From positions 1-54,638 of the forward strand of contig CAJOPH010000005.1 in the NCBI GenBank assembly GCA_905236805.1: a DNA stretch of 54,638 nt, in the 5' to 3' direction. The DNA is from an uncultured Eubacterium sp. Lineage in GTDB: Bacteria; Bacillota; Clostridia; Lachnospirales; Lachnospiraceae. The notes beneath the pieces are model-generated. The model made no database searches and was not told the DNA's origin. It saw nothing but the letters and a program-made list of their open reading frames with translations. Of this stretch, positions 8,659-18,265 are shown in pieces. The first letter of the stretch is position 1. The number at the start of each line of letters is the position of its first letter. The position numbers were made by a program, and so were the translations under genes.

Positions 8659-9942
8659 ATGTTTGCTGACAGGGCAAAAATCATTATAAGATCGGGCAAC
8701 GGGGGAGACGGCTGCGTAAGCTTTCGCAGGGAGAAATATGTGGCAAATGGCGGTCCTGACGGAGGAGATGGTGGAAAGGGCGGAGATGTCATCTTCGAGG
8801 TAGATGAGGGGCTTAATACTTTGTCGGATTTTCGTCACAGGAGAAAGTATTTTGCCCAAAATGCAGATCCCGGCTCCAAAAGAAATCGCACCGGAAAGTC
8901 AGGGGATGACATTATCATTAAGGTTCCTAAGGGAACACTGATAAAAGAAGCCTCTTCAGACAAGGTGATAGCCGATATGCATGACTTAAATATGCGCAAG
9001 GTGATCCTGGAAGGCGGTAAGGGCGGTCTTGGAAACCAGCATTTTGCCACATCCAGGATGCAGGCACCAAAGTATGCCAAGCCCGGACAGGAAGGCTTGG
9101 AGATGGAGGTTACTTTGGAGCTTAAGGTGATAGCGGATGTTGGTCTGGTGGGATATCCCAATGTAGGAAAATCCACGCTTCTTTCTGCCATATCCAACGC
9201 TAATCCCAAGATTGCAAATTACCATTTCACCACATTGGCTCCAAACCTCGGGGTAGTGGACTTAGAAGATGCCAAAGGCTTTATAGTGGCCGATATTCCC
9301 GGACTGATAGAAGGAGCCTCGGAAGGGGTAGGGCTGGGGCATGAGTTTTTGCGCCACATAGAGAGAACCAGGGTAATAATACATATCGTTGATGTTGCAT
9401 CCACCGAGGGAAGGGACCCTGTTTCGGATATCTATGCTATAAACAAAGAACTGGAAGATTATGATCCGGGAATAATGAAAAAGCCCATGATAATAGCCGC
9501 CAATAAGATTGACGTTTTGGAGGATGGTGATTTCCTGGAGCTTTTAAAGGCCGAATTTGAGCCCAAATCCTATTCGGTTTGTCCCATTTCCGCTGTCACG
9601 GGAGAGGGTGTTAGGGAACTTTTGTATACGGTAAGAAATGTCCTTGACCTGCTTCCTGAAGAGCCGATAGTATTTGAACAGGAATTTTTCCCGGAGGTTC
9701 ACCGTTTTGATGATGAGCCATTTACCATAGAAAAGGATGAGGATACGGGAGCCTATGTGGTGGAAGGTGACAAGATCCTAAAGATGCTGGGGTATACTAA
9801 CTTAGAATCTGAAAAAGGATTTTTGTTCTTCCAAAAATTTATGAAGGAAAATGGAATCATTGACCGGTTGAAGGAGATGGGGCTTGAAGAAGGAGATACG
9901 GTAAGGCTCTACGACCTTGAATTTGAATATTATGACGAATAG
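8659..9942 (+). CDS. obgE: GTPase ObgE/CgtA
   Basis: Gly-rich Obg fold, GLVGYPNVGKSTLLSAIS, IADIPGLIEGASEGVGLGHEFLRH. Confidence 0.97.
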   Translation: MFADRAKIIIRSGNGGDGCVSFRREKYVANGGPDGGDGGKGGDVIFEVDEGLNTLSDFRHRRKYFAQNADPGSKRNRTGKSGDDIIIKVPKGTLIKEASSDKVIADMHDLNMRKVILEGGKGGLGNQHFATSRMQAPKYAKPGQEGLEMEVTLELKVIADVGLVGYPNVGKSTLLSAISNANPKIANYHFTTLAPNLGVVDLEDAKGFIVADIPGLIEGASEGVGLGHEFLRHIERTRVIIHIVDVASTEGRDPVSDIYAINKELEDYDPGIMKKPMIIAANKIDVLEDGDFLELLKAEFEPKSYSVCPISAVTGEGVRELLYTVRNVLDLLPEEPIVFEQEFFPEVHRFDDEPFTIEKDEDTGAYVVEGDKILKMLGYTNLESEKGFLFFQKFMKENGIIDRLKEMGLEEGDTVRLYDLEFEYYDE

Positions 9943-9947
9943 GAGTT

Positions 9948-9975
9948 AAAGGAAACGAATTTATTCGTTTCTTTT
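9948..9975 (+). terminator. Rho-independent terminator-like hairpin after obgE
   Basis: AAAGGAAACGAAT/ATTCGTTTCTTTT. Confidence 0.6.
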
Positions 9976-9988
9976 GCAGGATAATTCA

Positions 9989-10294
9989 ATGAAAAATATT
10001 ACAAGCAGACAAAGGGCTTACCTGAGGGGAATGGCCCAGAAAATATCCCCTATAATACAAATAGGCAAAAACGGCGTGACTCCTGATGTCACACAGGCAG
10101 TATCTGACGCCTTGGAAGCCAGGGAGATCGTAAAAATATCCATATTAAAAAATTGCTTTGATGCACCCATGGATATTGCGGATATACTTTCGGAAAGAAC
10201 AAGGTCTGACATAGTCCAAGTAATAGGAAGAAAGATAACCCTCTACAGAAAAGCCAAAAAAGAAGAGAACGTAAAGATAGTGCTTCCGAAATGA
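9989..10294 (+). CDS. yhbY: YhbY/CRS1 family RNA-binding protein
   Basis: SRQRAYLRGMAQKISPIIQIGKNGVTPDV. Confidence 0.92.
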   Translation: MKNITSRQRAYLRGMAQKISPIIQIGKNGVTPDVTQAVSDALEAREIVKISILKNCFDAPMDIADILSERTRSDIVQVIGRKITLYRKAKKEENVKIVLPK

Positions 10295-10896
10295 GAAAAA
10301 TCTGTATTTACGGAGGAAGCTTTGACCCGGTACATAAAGGCCATGTGGAATTGGCCATGTATGCCAAAAAGGAACTCTCACTGGATGAGGTGATTTTTTT
10401 ACCGGCAAAAAGACCTCCCCATAAAATGAATCAAAACCTGGCATCTGCTCATGACAGATATGAAATGCTAAAGCTTGCGGTCAATGGGATGGATGGTTTT
10501 TCCATATCAAAGTATGAATTGGAAAAAGAAGAAATAAGCTATTCATACCTCACCTTGTCACATTTTAAGGAAATATTTCCCGATGATGAACTGTATTTTC
10601 TGATGGGGGCAGACTCTTTGAGGGATTTTGTGAAATGGAAGAGACCCGATGTGATTTCAAATCTTTCTGTAATAGTGGCAGCTGAAAGGGAAGATATAGG
10701 CTCTCGCAAAATGAGGAAAATTTCATCAATGCTAAAAAATAAATATGGCACACAAGTTAAGTTTCTTAGGGGAAAGCCTGTTACCGTATCATCCCACGAA
10801 ATAAGGAAGTCTTTATCAGAAGGCGGCATGGCCATGGGACATATTGATGATTTTGTACTAAAATACATTAGGAAGAGGCATCTTTATGGAGCATGA
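10291..10896 (+). CDS. nadD: Nicotinate-nucleotide adenylyltransferase
   Basis: ICIYGGSFDPVHKGHVELA; LMGADSLRDFVKWKRP; SSHEIRKSL. Confidence 0.95.
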   Translation: MRKICIYGGSFDPVHKGHVELAMYAKKELSLDEVIFLPAKRPPHKMNQNLASAHDRYEMLKLAVNGMDGFSISKYELEKEEISYSYLTLSHFKEIFPDDELYFLMGADSLRDFVKWKRPDVISNLSVIVAAEREDIGSRKMRKISSMLKNKYGTQVKFLRGKPVTVSSHEIRKSLSEGGMAMGHIDDFVLKYIRKRHLYGA

Positions 10897-11797
10897 AGAA
10901 ATATTGAAAATACTTAAGGAGACCCTTAGCGAAAAAAGGTATGCCCATACCCTGGGTGTGGCAGATACATCAGAAAAATTAGCCATAGCGTATGACTTTG
11001 ATCAAAAAAAAGCATACCTTGCGGGCCTTCTTCATGACTGTGGCAAATACCTTTCCAGGGAAGATTCAATAAACCTTCTAAAAGATAGGGGGATAGAGCT
11101 TTCTTCCTACGAAATGGGCAATCCGCAGCTTCTTCACGCAAAGACAGGGGAGATTTTGGCAAGGGAAAAATTCAAGGTAAATGATGGGGAAATACTTTCC
11201 GCAATAAGGTACCATACAACGGGGCACCCCAAAATGACCCTTTTGGAAGAGATAGTATTTATTGCGGACTATATAGAGCCCGGCAGGGATAAGGCTCCAA
11301 ACTTGGATAAATTAAGAAAGCTTGCCTATCGGGACAAAGATCTTTGCATGCATTACATCCTGAAAGATACATTAGAATACCTTAAAAACAGAAATATTGC
11401 CATAGATCCGGCCACACAGATGACTTATGATTACTACAATGTACACCATGGAGAAAAAATGGAATCAAAAGAAAAAATAAAAATAATTTATGAAGCATTA
11501 AGTGCCAAAAAGTCCTTTGACATCAAGGTAATAGATATAGAAGAAATTTCATCTATAGCCGATTATTTCGTGATAGCTTCGGTATCCAACGAAAACCAGA
11601 TGCTTGCCGCCATAGATGAAGTGGATGAAAAAGTGGGAAAGGCCACAGGTGAGTCTCCAAAATCAGAAGGTCAGAAGAACTCCGGATGGTATCTCCTTGA
11701 CTATGGGGACGTGGTAGTCCACCTTTTCAGGGAAGAAGACAGGGAATTCTATGATTTGGAACATATATGGAGTGACGGAAAGGAAGTGGAAATATAA
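10886..11797 (+). CDS. YqeK HD-domain Ap4A hydrolase fused to ribosome silencing factor RsfS
   Basis: YqeK motifs (RYAHTLGVADTSEKLA, LAGLLHDCGK, RYHTTGH) followed in frame by RsfS motifs (KSFDIKVIDIEEISSIADYFVIASVSNENQ, GWYLLDYGDVVVHLFREEDREFYDLEHIW). Confidence 0.92.
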   Translation: MEHEEILKILKETLSEKRYAHTLGVADTSEKLAIAYDFDQKKAYLAGLLHDCGKYLSREDSINLLKDRGIELSSYEMGNPQLLHAKTGEILAREKFKVNDGEILSAIRYHTTGHPKMTLLEEIVFIADYIEPGRDKAPNLDKLRKLAYRDKDLCMHYILKDTLEYLKNRNIAIDPATQMTYDYYNVHHGEKMESKEKIKIIYEALSAKKSFDIKVIDIEEISSIADYFVIASVSNENQMLAAIDEVDEKVGKATGESPKSEGQKNSGWYLLDYGDVVVHLFREEDREFYDLEHIWSDGKEVEI

Positions 11798-11810
11798 AGT
11801 ATTTACCATA

Positions 11811-11832
11811 GGGAGGGGGATATGCCCCTCCC
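11811..11832. terminator. Terminator hairpin between rsfS domain gene and lexA (convergent)
   Basis: GGGAGGGG-GATATG-CCCCTCCC followed by TTAATTTT. Confidence 0.75.
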
Positions 11833-11867
11833 TTAATTTTCATACAGCTCCATATAGTTTACTATAA

Positions 11868-12497
11868 TCATCTAAAGAACCTGAATACCCCTATCACCCT
11901 TCCCAGTATCTCAACACTGTCTACTATGATAGGATCCATGGAATCATTCTCCGGCTGAAGGCGGAAATGTCCCTTTTCTTTATAGAAAGTCTTTACGGTA
12001 GCCGAATCATCTACCAATGCCGCTACAATGTCACCGTTTCTGGCCGTGGACTGCTGAGCCACTAAAATGAGGTCATTGTCAAATATCCCGACATTTACCA
12101 TGCTGTCTCCCTGAACCCTGAGCATGAAAGACTGCTGATTGGGCATGAACTCTGATGGAAGAGGGAAGTAGTTTTCTATATTCTGTGTGGCAAGCATGGG
12201 CTGCCCCGCCGCAATCTTTCCTACCAATGGTACATTTACGAGTTCTCTCCGGGTAAGGTTAAAATTCTCGTCAATTATTTCTATGGCACGCGGCTTCGTG
12301 GGATCCCTCCTTATGTATCCATTCTTTTCCAGTGTCTCTAGATGGGAATGCACGGAAGAGGTGGACTTTAGGTTCACGGCATCGCATATCTCCCTGACGG
12401 CGGGCGGATATCCTTTTGACAGAATCTCTGATTTGATAAATTCCAGTATCTCTGACTGCTTCGTGGTAATCTTTCCGTATGACATGACATCCTCCAT
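11868..12497 (-). CDS. lexA: SOS repressor LexA
   Basis: Winged-helix N-terminus, [11 protein letters not shown] cleavage region, [15 protein letters not shown], Lys active-site region. Confidence 0.97.
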   Translation of the reverse strand: MEDVMSYGKITTKQSEILEFIKSEILSKGYPPAVREICDAVNLKSTSSVHSHLETLEKNGYIRRDPTKPRAIEIIDENFNLTRRELVNVPLVGKIAAGQPMLATQNIENYFPLPSEFMPNQQSFMLRVQGDSMVNVGIFDNDLILVAQQSTARNGDIVAALVDDSATVKTFYKEKGHFRLQPENDSMDPIIVDSVEILGRVIGVFRFFR

Positions 12498-12574
12498 ATT
12501 GGTATAAATCGTTTCCTGTAATGTTCATAAACCCCACCGGGGGTGGACTTGAATAAACACTTGTTCCTTACATT

Positions 12575-12603
12575 ATTATAACACACTTCGCAAGAAAAAG
12601 CAA
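12575..12603 (-). promoter_or_regulatory. Candidate lexA promoter
   Basis: Minus strand TTGCTT - 17 nt - TATAAT. Confidence 0.6.
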
Positions 12604-12613
12604 ACATATATTC

Positions 12614-12640
12614 CGAAAAAACGTTCCGAAAATTTGTTCG
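12614..12640. promoter_or_regulatory. Tandem LexA-box-like operators between lexA and yneA
   Basis: CGAAAAAACGTTCC then CGAAAATTTGTTCG, compared with the Firmicutes CGAAC-N4-GTTCG consensus; the second has one mismatch. Confidence 0.7.
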
Positions 12641-12648
12641 AAAAATAC

Positions 12649-12677
12649 TTGACAAACATCCGTTTGGGGTGTAAAAT
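12649..12677 (+). promoter_or_regulatory. yneA promoter
   Basis: TTGACA - 17 nt - TAAAAT directly downstream of the LexA-box-like sites. Confidence 0.8.
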
Positions 12678-12727
12678 ATTACTTGTACCGAACAAATGGT
12701 TGTTTTTTATCCGATAAGGAGGACGTT

Positions 12728-13036
12728 ATGTACGGAACAAGGACATTTAAGATGGGTGTATTTTCAGCATTGATCATCCTGGCTATGGGAAGCATATTTT
12801 TAGTGCATGGCAAGGGGAACATATGTCAGGATGATCGTCCATATTCAAAGTACTATACTTCCATAGAAGTGAAAGATGGGGACACCCTGACCAAAATAGC
12901 CGACAGATATATGTGTGGTGAATATGGCAGTGCTGATGAGTACATTGATGAGGTATGCTTCATGAACCATATCCTTGACCCTTCCGAGATATATAAGGGA
13001 GCCTATCTTGCCATTCCGTATTACGTTGATCCTTAG
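12728..13036 (+). CDS. yneA: YneA-like LysM protein (candidate SOS cell-division suppressor)
   Basis: N-terminal TM, LysM core (IEVKDGDTLTKIADRY...), divergent from lexA; start 12728 with AAGGAGG RBS. Confidence 0.75.
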   Translation: MYGTRTFKMGVFSALIILAMGSIFLVHGKGNICQDDRPYSKYYTSIEVKDGDTLTKIADRYMCGEYGSADEYIDEVCFMNHILDPSEIYKGAYLAIPYYVDP

Positions 13037-13104
13037 GAACCGTAAAGAGATAATTTTCTAAGTTATTTTTTACGGTGACTTAAAGAAGGAGGCTTAGTTG
13101 CTGT

Positions 13105-13138
13105 AAAAAATGGGAAGGTTTTTTCCTTCCCATTTTTT
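13105..13138. terminator. Bidirectional terminator
   Basis: AAAAAATGGGAAGG-TTTTTT-CCTTCCCATTTTTT, 14-bp stem. Confidence 0.9.
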
Positions 13139-13160
13139 ATACAGCGTCTTATGCAGTTCC

Positions 13161-13967
13161 TTAACCAAGCCTTGAATCATTTTGCTGGTGATTATATCTT
13201 TTCTTAATGGCTCTTTGCTCGAAGAAATCATCTATCGTAGCTATGAGTTCGCTCCGGGGAAGGGTCTTAAGAAGATAGTTTTCCGGTTTTAATGACAGGC
13301 CTGTCATGACAGAATTTCTGTCACCCTTGGCAGTGAGAAACATGACAGGAATGGAGCTGGTTCTAAGGTCAGAGTTTAGCATCTCCAATACCTTAGGTCC
13401 ATCCGTGATAGGCATTTCATAGTCCAAAAGAATGAGGTCTACTTCGTTCTTTGCCAGGAAGGTTATGGCACTCATTCCTGAATTTACCATGAATACCTGG
13501 TATTTATCTGAGAGCCAGTTTTTTATCGTCCGAAGCATGGTGCCGTCATCATCCACGACCAATATACGTTTCTTTGCATCCTCAAGACGCCTTGCTTCCA
13601 CTATCTCATCCATTTGCTTGATGAGATTTTTGATATTGATGGGACGGGAGAATGATCCGGAGATTAAATCCTTACCGATACTCTTTGTGGCATCATCTAC
13701 TTCATTGTAATTTCCTATCAGATAGAGCATGGTGTCCTTCATATCCTCGTCTATCATGTCTTTGAAGTAGATCATAAGCTTCTTATCCGCGCACATTTCC
13801 TCACTTAGGTAGAGCAGTACTATCCTGGGTCTGTCCTCTACCTGGCTTATGAGGTTTAGGTTTGGTTCCAGCACCAAAAGTTCGTAATCTTCCTTTTCCA
13901 ATTCCTTGATGAGGGCCTTCACCATGAAGCTTTTCTCATCACCGACCAGCATAATCCTATCGCTCAT
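13161..13967 (-). CDS. Response regulator with degenerate N-terminal and canonical C-terminal receiver domains
   Basis: C-terminal ILVVDDDGTMLRTIKNWL...LILLDYEMPITDG...MFLTAKG; N-terminal half REC-like but lacking clear phosphoacceptor block. Confidence 0.8.
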   Translation of the reverse strand: MSDRIMLVGDEKSFMVKALIKELEKEDYELLVLEPNLNLISQVEDRPRIVLLYLSEEMCADKKLMIYFKDMIDEDMKDTMLYLIGNYNEVDDATKSIGKDLISGSFSRPINIKNLIKQMDEIVEARRLEDAKKRILVVDDDGTMLRTIKNWLSDKYQVFMVNSGMSAITFLAKNEVDLILLDYEMPITDGPKVLEMLNSDLRTSSIPVMFLTAKGDRNSVMTGLSLKPENYLLKTLPRSELIATIDDFFEQRAIKKRYNHQQNDSRLG

Positions 13968-14031
13968 ACTAACTCCTTAATATTGTTATTCTACAGTTCC
14001 TAATCATTCAAGGATTTATAGTAAACATTCA

Positions 14032-17000
14032 TCATATATCAGACAAAAGCTCCAAAAGTCCGTCATAATCCACATTGGATATCAGAAGCCTTATTTTATC
14101 GAACTTCTCACTAAGATGGTCAGGAATCTCAAATTCCTCAAGCATCATCACGAGATTATCAAGAGAGTCACTGTCAAAGGCCTCTGCCGCATCCTTCAAA
14201 GCCATTTGTGCCTCCACAAACTGCTCATCGTTTAGAAGCTCCTTGGGTGGTGCATCCTTTGACTCCTCTTCATTTTCAGTGTTTAATATTTCGTTTAATC
14301 CATTCTCCAGTACCCAGACTCTCTCCAAAAAACTCTCTGTATTGTCATTTAGGTACTCTATGTCATTATTGTCCCCTCTTTCTTCCAGGATAGCTGCCTC
14401 CTTGGATACATCCAAGGCTCCTATCAGACGGGTAGAGCTCTTTAATGAATGTACCTCTATAGTATACTCCTTTATGTTTTGGCTTTCAAGCATATTCCTG
14501 ATTTTTTCGCATTTGGAAGGAAAAGCAAGCGCGAAGCTTTTCATGGCATCCTTAAGCACATCGTAGTCACCACAGTTTTCAATGGCCGTATTGAAATCTA
14601 CTCCCGGAATGTACACTCCTTCAAAAGGATTTTCAGTTTCCGCAGAATCTTGTGTATATAAAGCATTTTCATCTTCGGTAGCGGTGTTGTCACCCTGGGA
14701 ATCTGCCACTTTTTCCATTTTTACTTTTTCCTCAGGAAGAAGATAGGCTATTAGTTCCTCCAGTTTTTTTCCATTGACGGGCTTTGACATATAGGAAGAA
14801 AACCCTTCTTCCATATAAAGCTCCCTGGCACCATAAACAGCATTGGCGGTAAGAGCCACGCAGGGGGTATCTTTGTTGAGGCTACGTTTATCGTCTTTTA
14901 TGGCATGGAAGGTCTCTATGCCGTCCATTATCGGCATCCTGTGGTCAATGAATATGATATCATAGGTATTCTCTTCGCACATCTTAATGGCTTCCATTCC
15001 GCTGGAAGCAGTATCTATCACAACCTTGGTCTTTTTTAGGAGATTAGAGAACACGATCAGATTTATGTCTGTATCATCTATCGCAAGAATGTGGGCATCA
15101 GGAGCTGTAAACACCTCATGGTATTTTTCCCTGGTCTTGGCCTGGAGCTCTGAAAGCGCATCAATTTCAACGTTTCCTATCTGTTCCCAGTCAGCAACAT
15201 CCTGAAGAAGGGAAAATGAAAAAGTGGAACCCACTCCTGCAGTAGATTCTACCTCCAGCTTTGTTCCCATCATCTGAAGGAAGGAGAGTACTATGCTCAT
15301 CCCGAGTCCCGAACCTTCCACCACACGGTTTGTTTCCTCGCCTATCCTTTCAAATGGGGTATAGAGGTGTTCCATATCGCTTTCCGCTATGCCTATGCCG
15401 GTATCTTCCACACTGACGTTAAGAAGAATCGATTCATCGTTAATCTTCGCATAACTCAAATGAAAGATGACACGGCCTTCATTGGTATATTTGACGGCAT
15501 TAGTAAGAAGATTCAATATGCACTGGCGCAGGCGTATCTCATCGCCTACGAGGGAAGATGGGATACCGGGGTCTATATCCAAAATAAAGTCCAGATCTTT
15601 TTTCCTGGCCCTGGTGGAAATCATGGTAACCATATCCATAATCATGGATGATACCTGATATCTGGTCGAGACCAGCTCCATCTTGCCGGCCTCTATCCTT
15701 GAGAAGTCAAGGACATCATTTATAAGAACCATCAGGAGGTTACCGGCGCTTTGGATATTCTGGGCATATTTGATGATCTCGGGATCTTTGGACTCACGCA
15801 AGATCATCTCATCCATCCCAAGGACGGTATTGATGGGGGTCCTTATTTCATGTGACATCCGGGAGAGGAAGTTTGTCTTGGCTTCGTTGGCGGCTTTGGC
15901 AACCCGTAGGTCATTTTCCATGTTACGCTCAGTCTCCAGCTGGCTGATATAGGATGTCATGTCATGGATTACCGTGTTGATGGAAGAGTGGAGGTCATTG
16001 AGTTCCGTTTTCTGTTTTGGCTTAATATTGGAAAAAGCCTCCACATATTCCTCCCTTTTGGAATCAGGAACATTGGTAAACCTATTCATATAATTCACGA
16101 TCAGCTGCAGGGGAGAAAAAATCAAAAACCGCTGTACATGAGCATAAAAAACCCCCAAGGGAACCAGCATAGTCACTATCATCATGAGAAACTTCATATT
16201 AAAGGTAAACAGCGACACATTTTCAGATGTTACTGTTTCCCTGGCAGTATCCTGCATATATTCAGGCACACCGCTTACAGGAGTATTATTGTCCGCAGAC
16301 CGGCTTTGCGTATATGTATCCTGGTTGTCTGAAACTGTCGCAGACTTTATGTCATAGAGCCCATAAAGCCTTGCCCCCAAAAACACAAAGAAAGCCGCTG
16401 CAGCCACCAGAACCAAGAGGGAAAAAAACGTGAAATACCTGTTAAGCCTGGATGGAGAGGATAGGATAGTGCCTTTTATTTTATTTTCATATTCTTTGGT
16501 GTGGGTATATCCGATAGAGAATCTTTTTTTTAAGCCATCAGGAGCAAACCTGAAAAATACATATACTGCGCTTACGGCTATGATCATTTCGGGAAAGGAG
16601 GAAACAAACTGTTTCAACTGACCCATCGGGGAAAAATCAGCAAAAGGTCCCCCGTCACCTACCAGATACAAAATAGAAGACCACAGATTGCCCGAACATA
16701 AAGACAGTACAACAATGCTAAACAAAGCCCGTTTAAGGGTGGAAAAAAAACCTTTGGCCGTAAGAAGGGATGTGATGGCACTAAGCATCATAAATGCAAA
16801 GGTCATATACGCATTTGATGCATTAGACAATGCACCGGCTATAAAAACGCATAACACATAAAACATTCCCACGGCAGGAGAGCAGATTGCGGAAATTACT
16901 ATAACAGGTATGTGGGAAAAAAACAGCATCATCCCAAATGCCCAGAAAGAAAGCCACATGTTGCCGCTTATCTGCTCTGAAAAAGTGACACAAAGCCCGA

Positions 17001-17094
17001 TAAGCATAAGTGAAAATTCAAATATATAATGCTTGATCCAATCCGGACGGCTAAGGTTCAAAGGATAAAGCTGAGAAACAGAATAATCCTGCAT
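14032..17094 (-). CDS. Membrane hybrid histidine kinase (multi-TM, HisKA, HATPase, REC, HPt)
   Basis: MSHEIRTPINTVLGMDEM H-box, LRQCILNLLTNAVKYTNEG N-box, DIIFIDHRMPIMDG REC, EVHSLKSSTRLIGA HPt; start 17142 or 17094 uncertain. Confidence 0.93.
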   Translation of the reverse strand: MQDYSVSQLYPLNLSRPDWIKHYIFEFSLMLIGLCVTFSEQISGNMWLSFWAFGMMLFFSHIPVIVISAICSPAVGMFYVLCVFIAGALSNASNAYMTFAFMMLSAITSLLTAKGFFSTLKRALFSIVVLSLCSGNLWSSILYLVGDGGPFADFSPMGQLKQFVSSFPEMIIAVSAVYVFFRFAPDGLKKRFSIGYTHTKEYENKIKGTILSSPSRLNRYFTFFSLLVLVAAAAFFVFLGARLYGLYDIKSATVSDNQDTYTQSRSADNNTPVSGVPEYMQDTARETVTSENVSLFTFNMKFLMMIVTMLVPLGVFYAHVQRFLIFSPLQLIVNYMNRFTNVPDSKREEYVEAFSNIKPKQKTELNDLHSSINTVIHDMTSYISQLETERNMENDLRVAKAANEAKTNFLSRMSHEIRTPINTVLGMDEMILRESKDPEIIKYAQNIQSAGNLLMVLINDVLDFSRIEAGKMELVSTRYQVSSMIMDMVTMISTRARKKDLDFILDIDPGIPSSLVGDEIRLRQCILNLLTNAVKYTNEGRVIFHLSYAKINDESILLNVSVEDTGIGIAESDMEHLYTPFERIGEETNRVVEGSGLGMSIVLSFLQMMGTKLEVESTAGVGSTFSFSLLQDVADWEQIGNVEIDALSELQAKTREKYHEVFTAPDAHILAIDDTDINLIVFSNLLKKTKVVIDTASSGMEAIKMCEENTYDIIFIDHRMPIMDGIETFHAIKDDKRSLNKDTPCVALTANAVYGARELYMEEGFSSYMSKPVNGKKLEELIAYLLPEEKVKMEKVADSQGDNTATEDENALYTQDSAETENPFEGVYIPGVDFNTAIENCGDYDVLKDAMKSFALAFPSKCEKIRNMLESQNIKEYTIEVHSLKSSTRLIGALDVSKEAAILEERGDNNDIEYLNDNTESFLERVWVLENGLNEILNTENEEESKDAPPKELLNDEQFVEAQMALKDAAEAFDSDSLDNLVMMLEEFEIPDHLSEKFDKIRLLISNVDYDGLLELLSDI

Positions 17095-17179
17095 TTTTAT
17101 ACTCCTGAAAACATAAATACAATCCTTTATATTATAATACAAATCCCAAGAAAAGTAAATACTTTCCTTGACCGGTTTC

Positions 17180-18229
17180 TTATTCTCTTAGCGTCACCTT
17201 GTTTGCAGCCATCCTTCTTCTGTCTTCCTCAATGGCTGCATAGTGACGCCTGGTCGTATTTATGTCCTTGTGGCCCAAGACATCTGCCACCAGGTAAATG
17301 TCACCGGTTTCCCTGTAAAGGGAGGTGCCATAGGTGGAACGAAGCTTGTGGGGAGTGATTTTCTTTAATGAGGTGACTGTCCCGGCATATTTCTTCACAA
17401 GGTTTTCAACTGCCCTGACCGAGATTCTCTTGTTTTGCATGGAAAGGAAGAGTGCATCCTCATGGCCTTTTGCGGCGGTTATATGTTCCCTTTTGTCCAT
17501 GTAAGAGGAGAGGGCATCGTTTACCTCTTTGCCGAAATAAACGATCTGTTCGGCCCCACCTTTCCTTATCACCCTGACGCCACCATTTTTAAAATCAACA
17601 TCACTAATATCAAGTCCCACACATTCAGACACACGGATCCCCGTGCCCAGAAGGAGGGTAAGCATAGCAAAGTCCCTTTCTTTTGTCTTTTCGTGGTAGA
17701 CCTTTTGCCTGTCGGTCAAGCCTTCCCCGTTTTCCACCTGATCCAAAAGAATGGCCACTTCGTCAGGATCCAGCCGGATAATGTTTTTTTGATGGATTTT
17801 CGGCATTGATACCAAAACAGAAGGATCCTTTTCAATCACTTCCTTTTGGTAAAAATAATGAAAGAAAGTCCTAAGGGACGAAAGCTTTCTCATAATGCCA
17901 CGTTCATCGTTTGTATATTCGGTTCCGGATTCGTTTTCATATACTTTAAGGTACGAAAGATATTCCTCAATATCCGTAGCGGTCACTTTTTTAAGGATTT
18001 CTATGGGCAGATCATGCATGGGAATCTTGGCCAAAGATGGATTGTTGTCCTGCATGTAATGGAAAAAAATCCTAAGGTCAAAAGCATATCCCAGCCTGGT
18101 TCTTGACTGCGTGACAGGCTCGATCCCCCTGAAAAACTCCCTGCAGAACATGGGAAGATCGTTTAAGAGCTCGCGAATCTTAAGCTCATTTTTTTTATCG
18201 ATAGAATCGGAATAAGAATCAGAATGCAT
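17180..18229 (-). CDS. Tyrosine recombinase, XerS-like architecture
   Basis: Catalytic residues in GTGIRVSE, TPHKLRSTYG, LGHKD, TRRHYA; extended N-terminal SAM-like domain and spacing reminiscent of XerS. Confidence 0.88.
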   Translation of the reverse strand: MHSDSYSDSIDKKNELKIRELLNDLPMFCREFFRGIEPVTQSRTRLGYAFDLRIFFHYMQDNNPSLAKIPMHDLPIEILKKVTATDIEEYLSYLKVYENESGTEYTNDERGIMRKLSSLRTFFHYFYQKEVIEKDPSVLVSMPKIHQKNIIRLDPDEVAILLDQVENGEGLTDRQKVYHEKTKERDFAMLTLLLGTGIRVSECVGLDISDVDFKNGGVRVIRKGGAEQIVYFGKEVNDALSSYMDKREHITAAKGHEDALFLSMQNKRISVRAVENLVKKYAGTVTSLKKITPHKLRSTYGTSLYRETGDIYLVADVLGHKDINTTRRHYAAIEEDRRRMAANKVTLRE

Positions 18230-18258
18230 GTAAACCTCCTAATGCGTGTAAACCACCT
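18223..18258. repeat. Tandem 18-bp duplication of the recombinase RBS/start region
   Basis: AATGCATGTAAACCTCCT followed directly by AATGCGTGTAAACCACCT (16/18 identical). Confidence 0.9.
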
Positions 18259-18265
18259 TAAACAG

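Noticed and set aside
12689-12702. Third LexA box CGAACAAATGGTTG near the yneA start site
   Set aside because: Left half fits but right half is shifted (GGTTG vs GTTCG); too weak to call.
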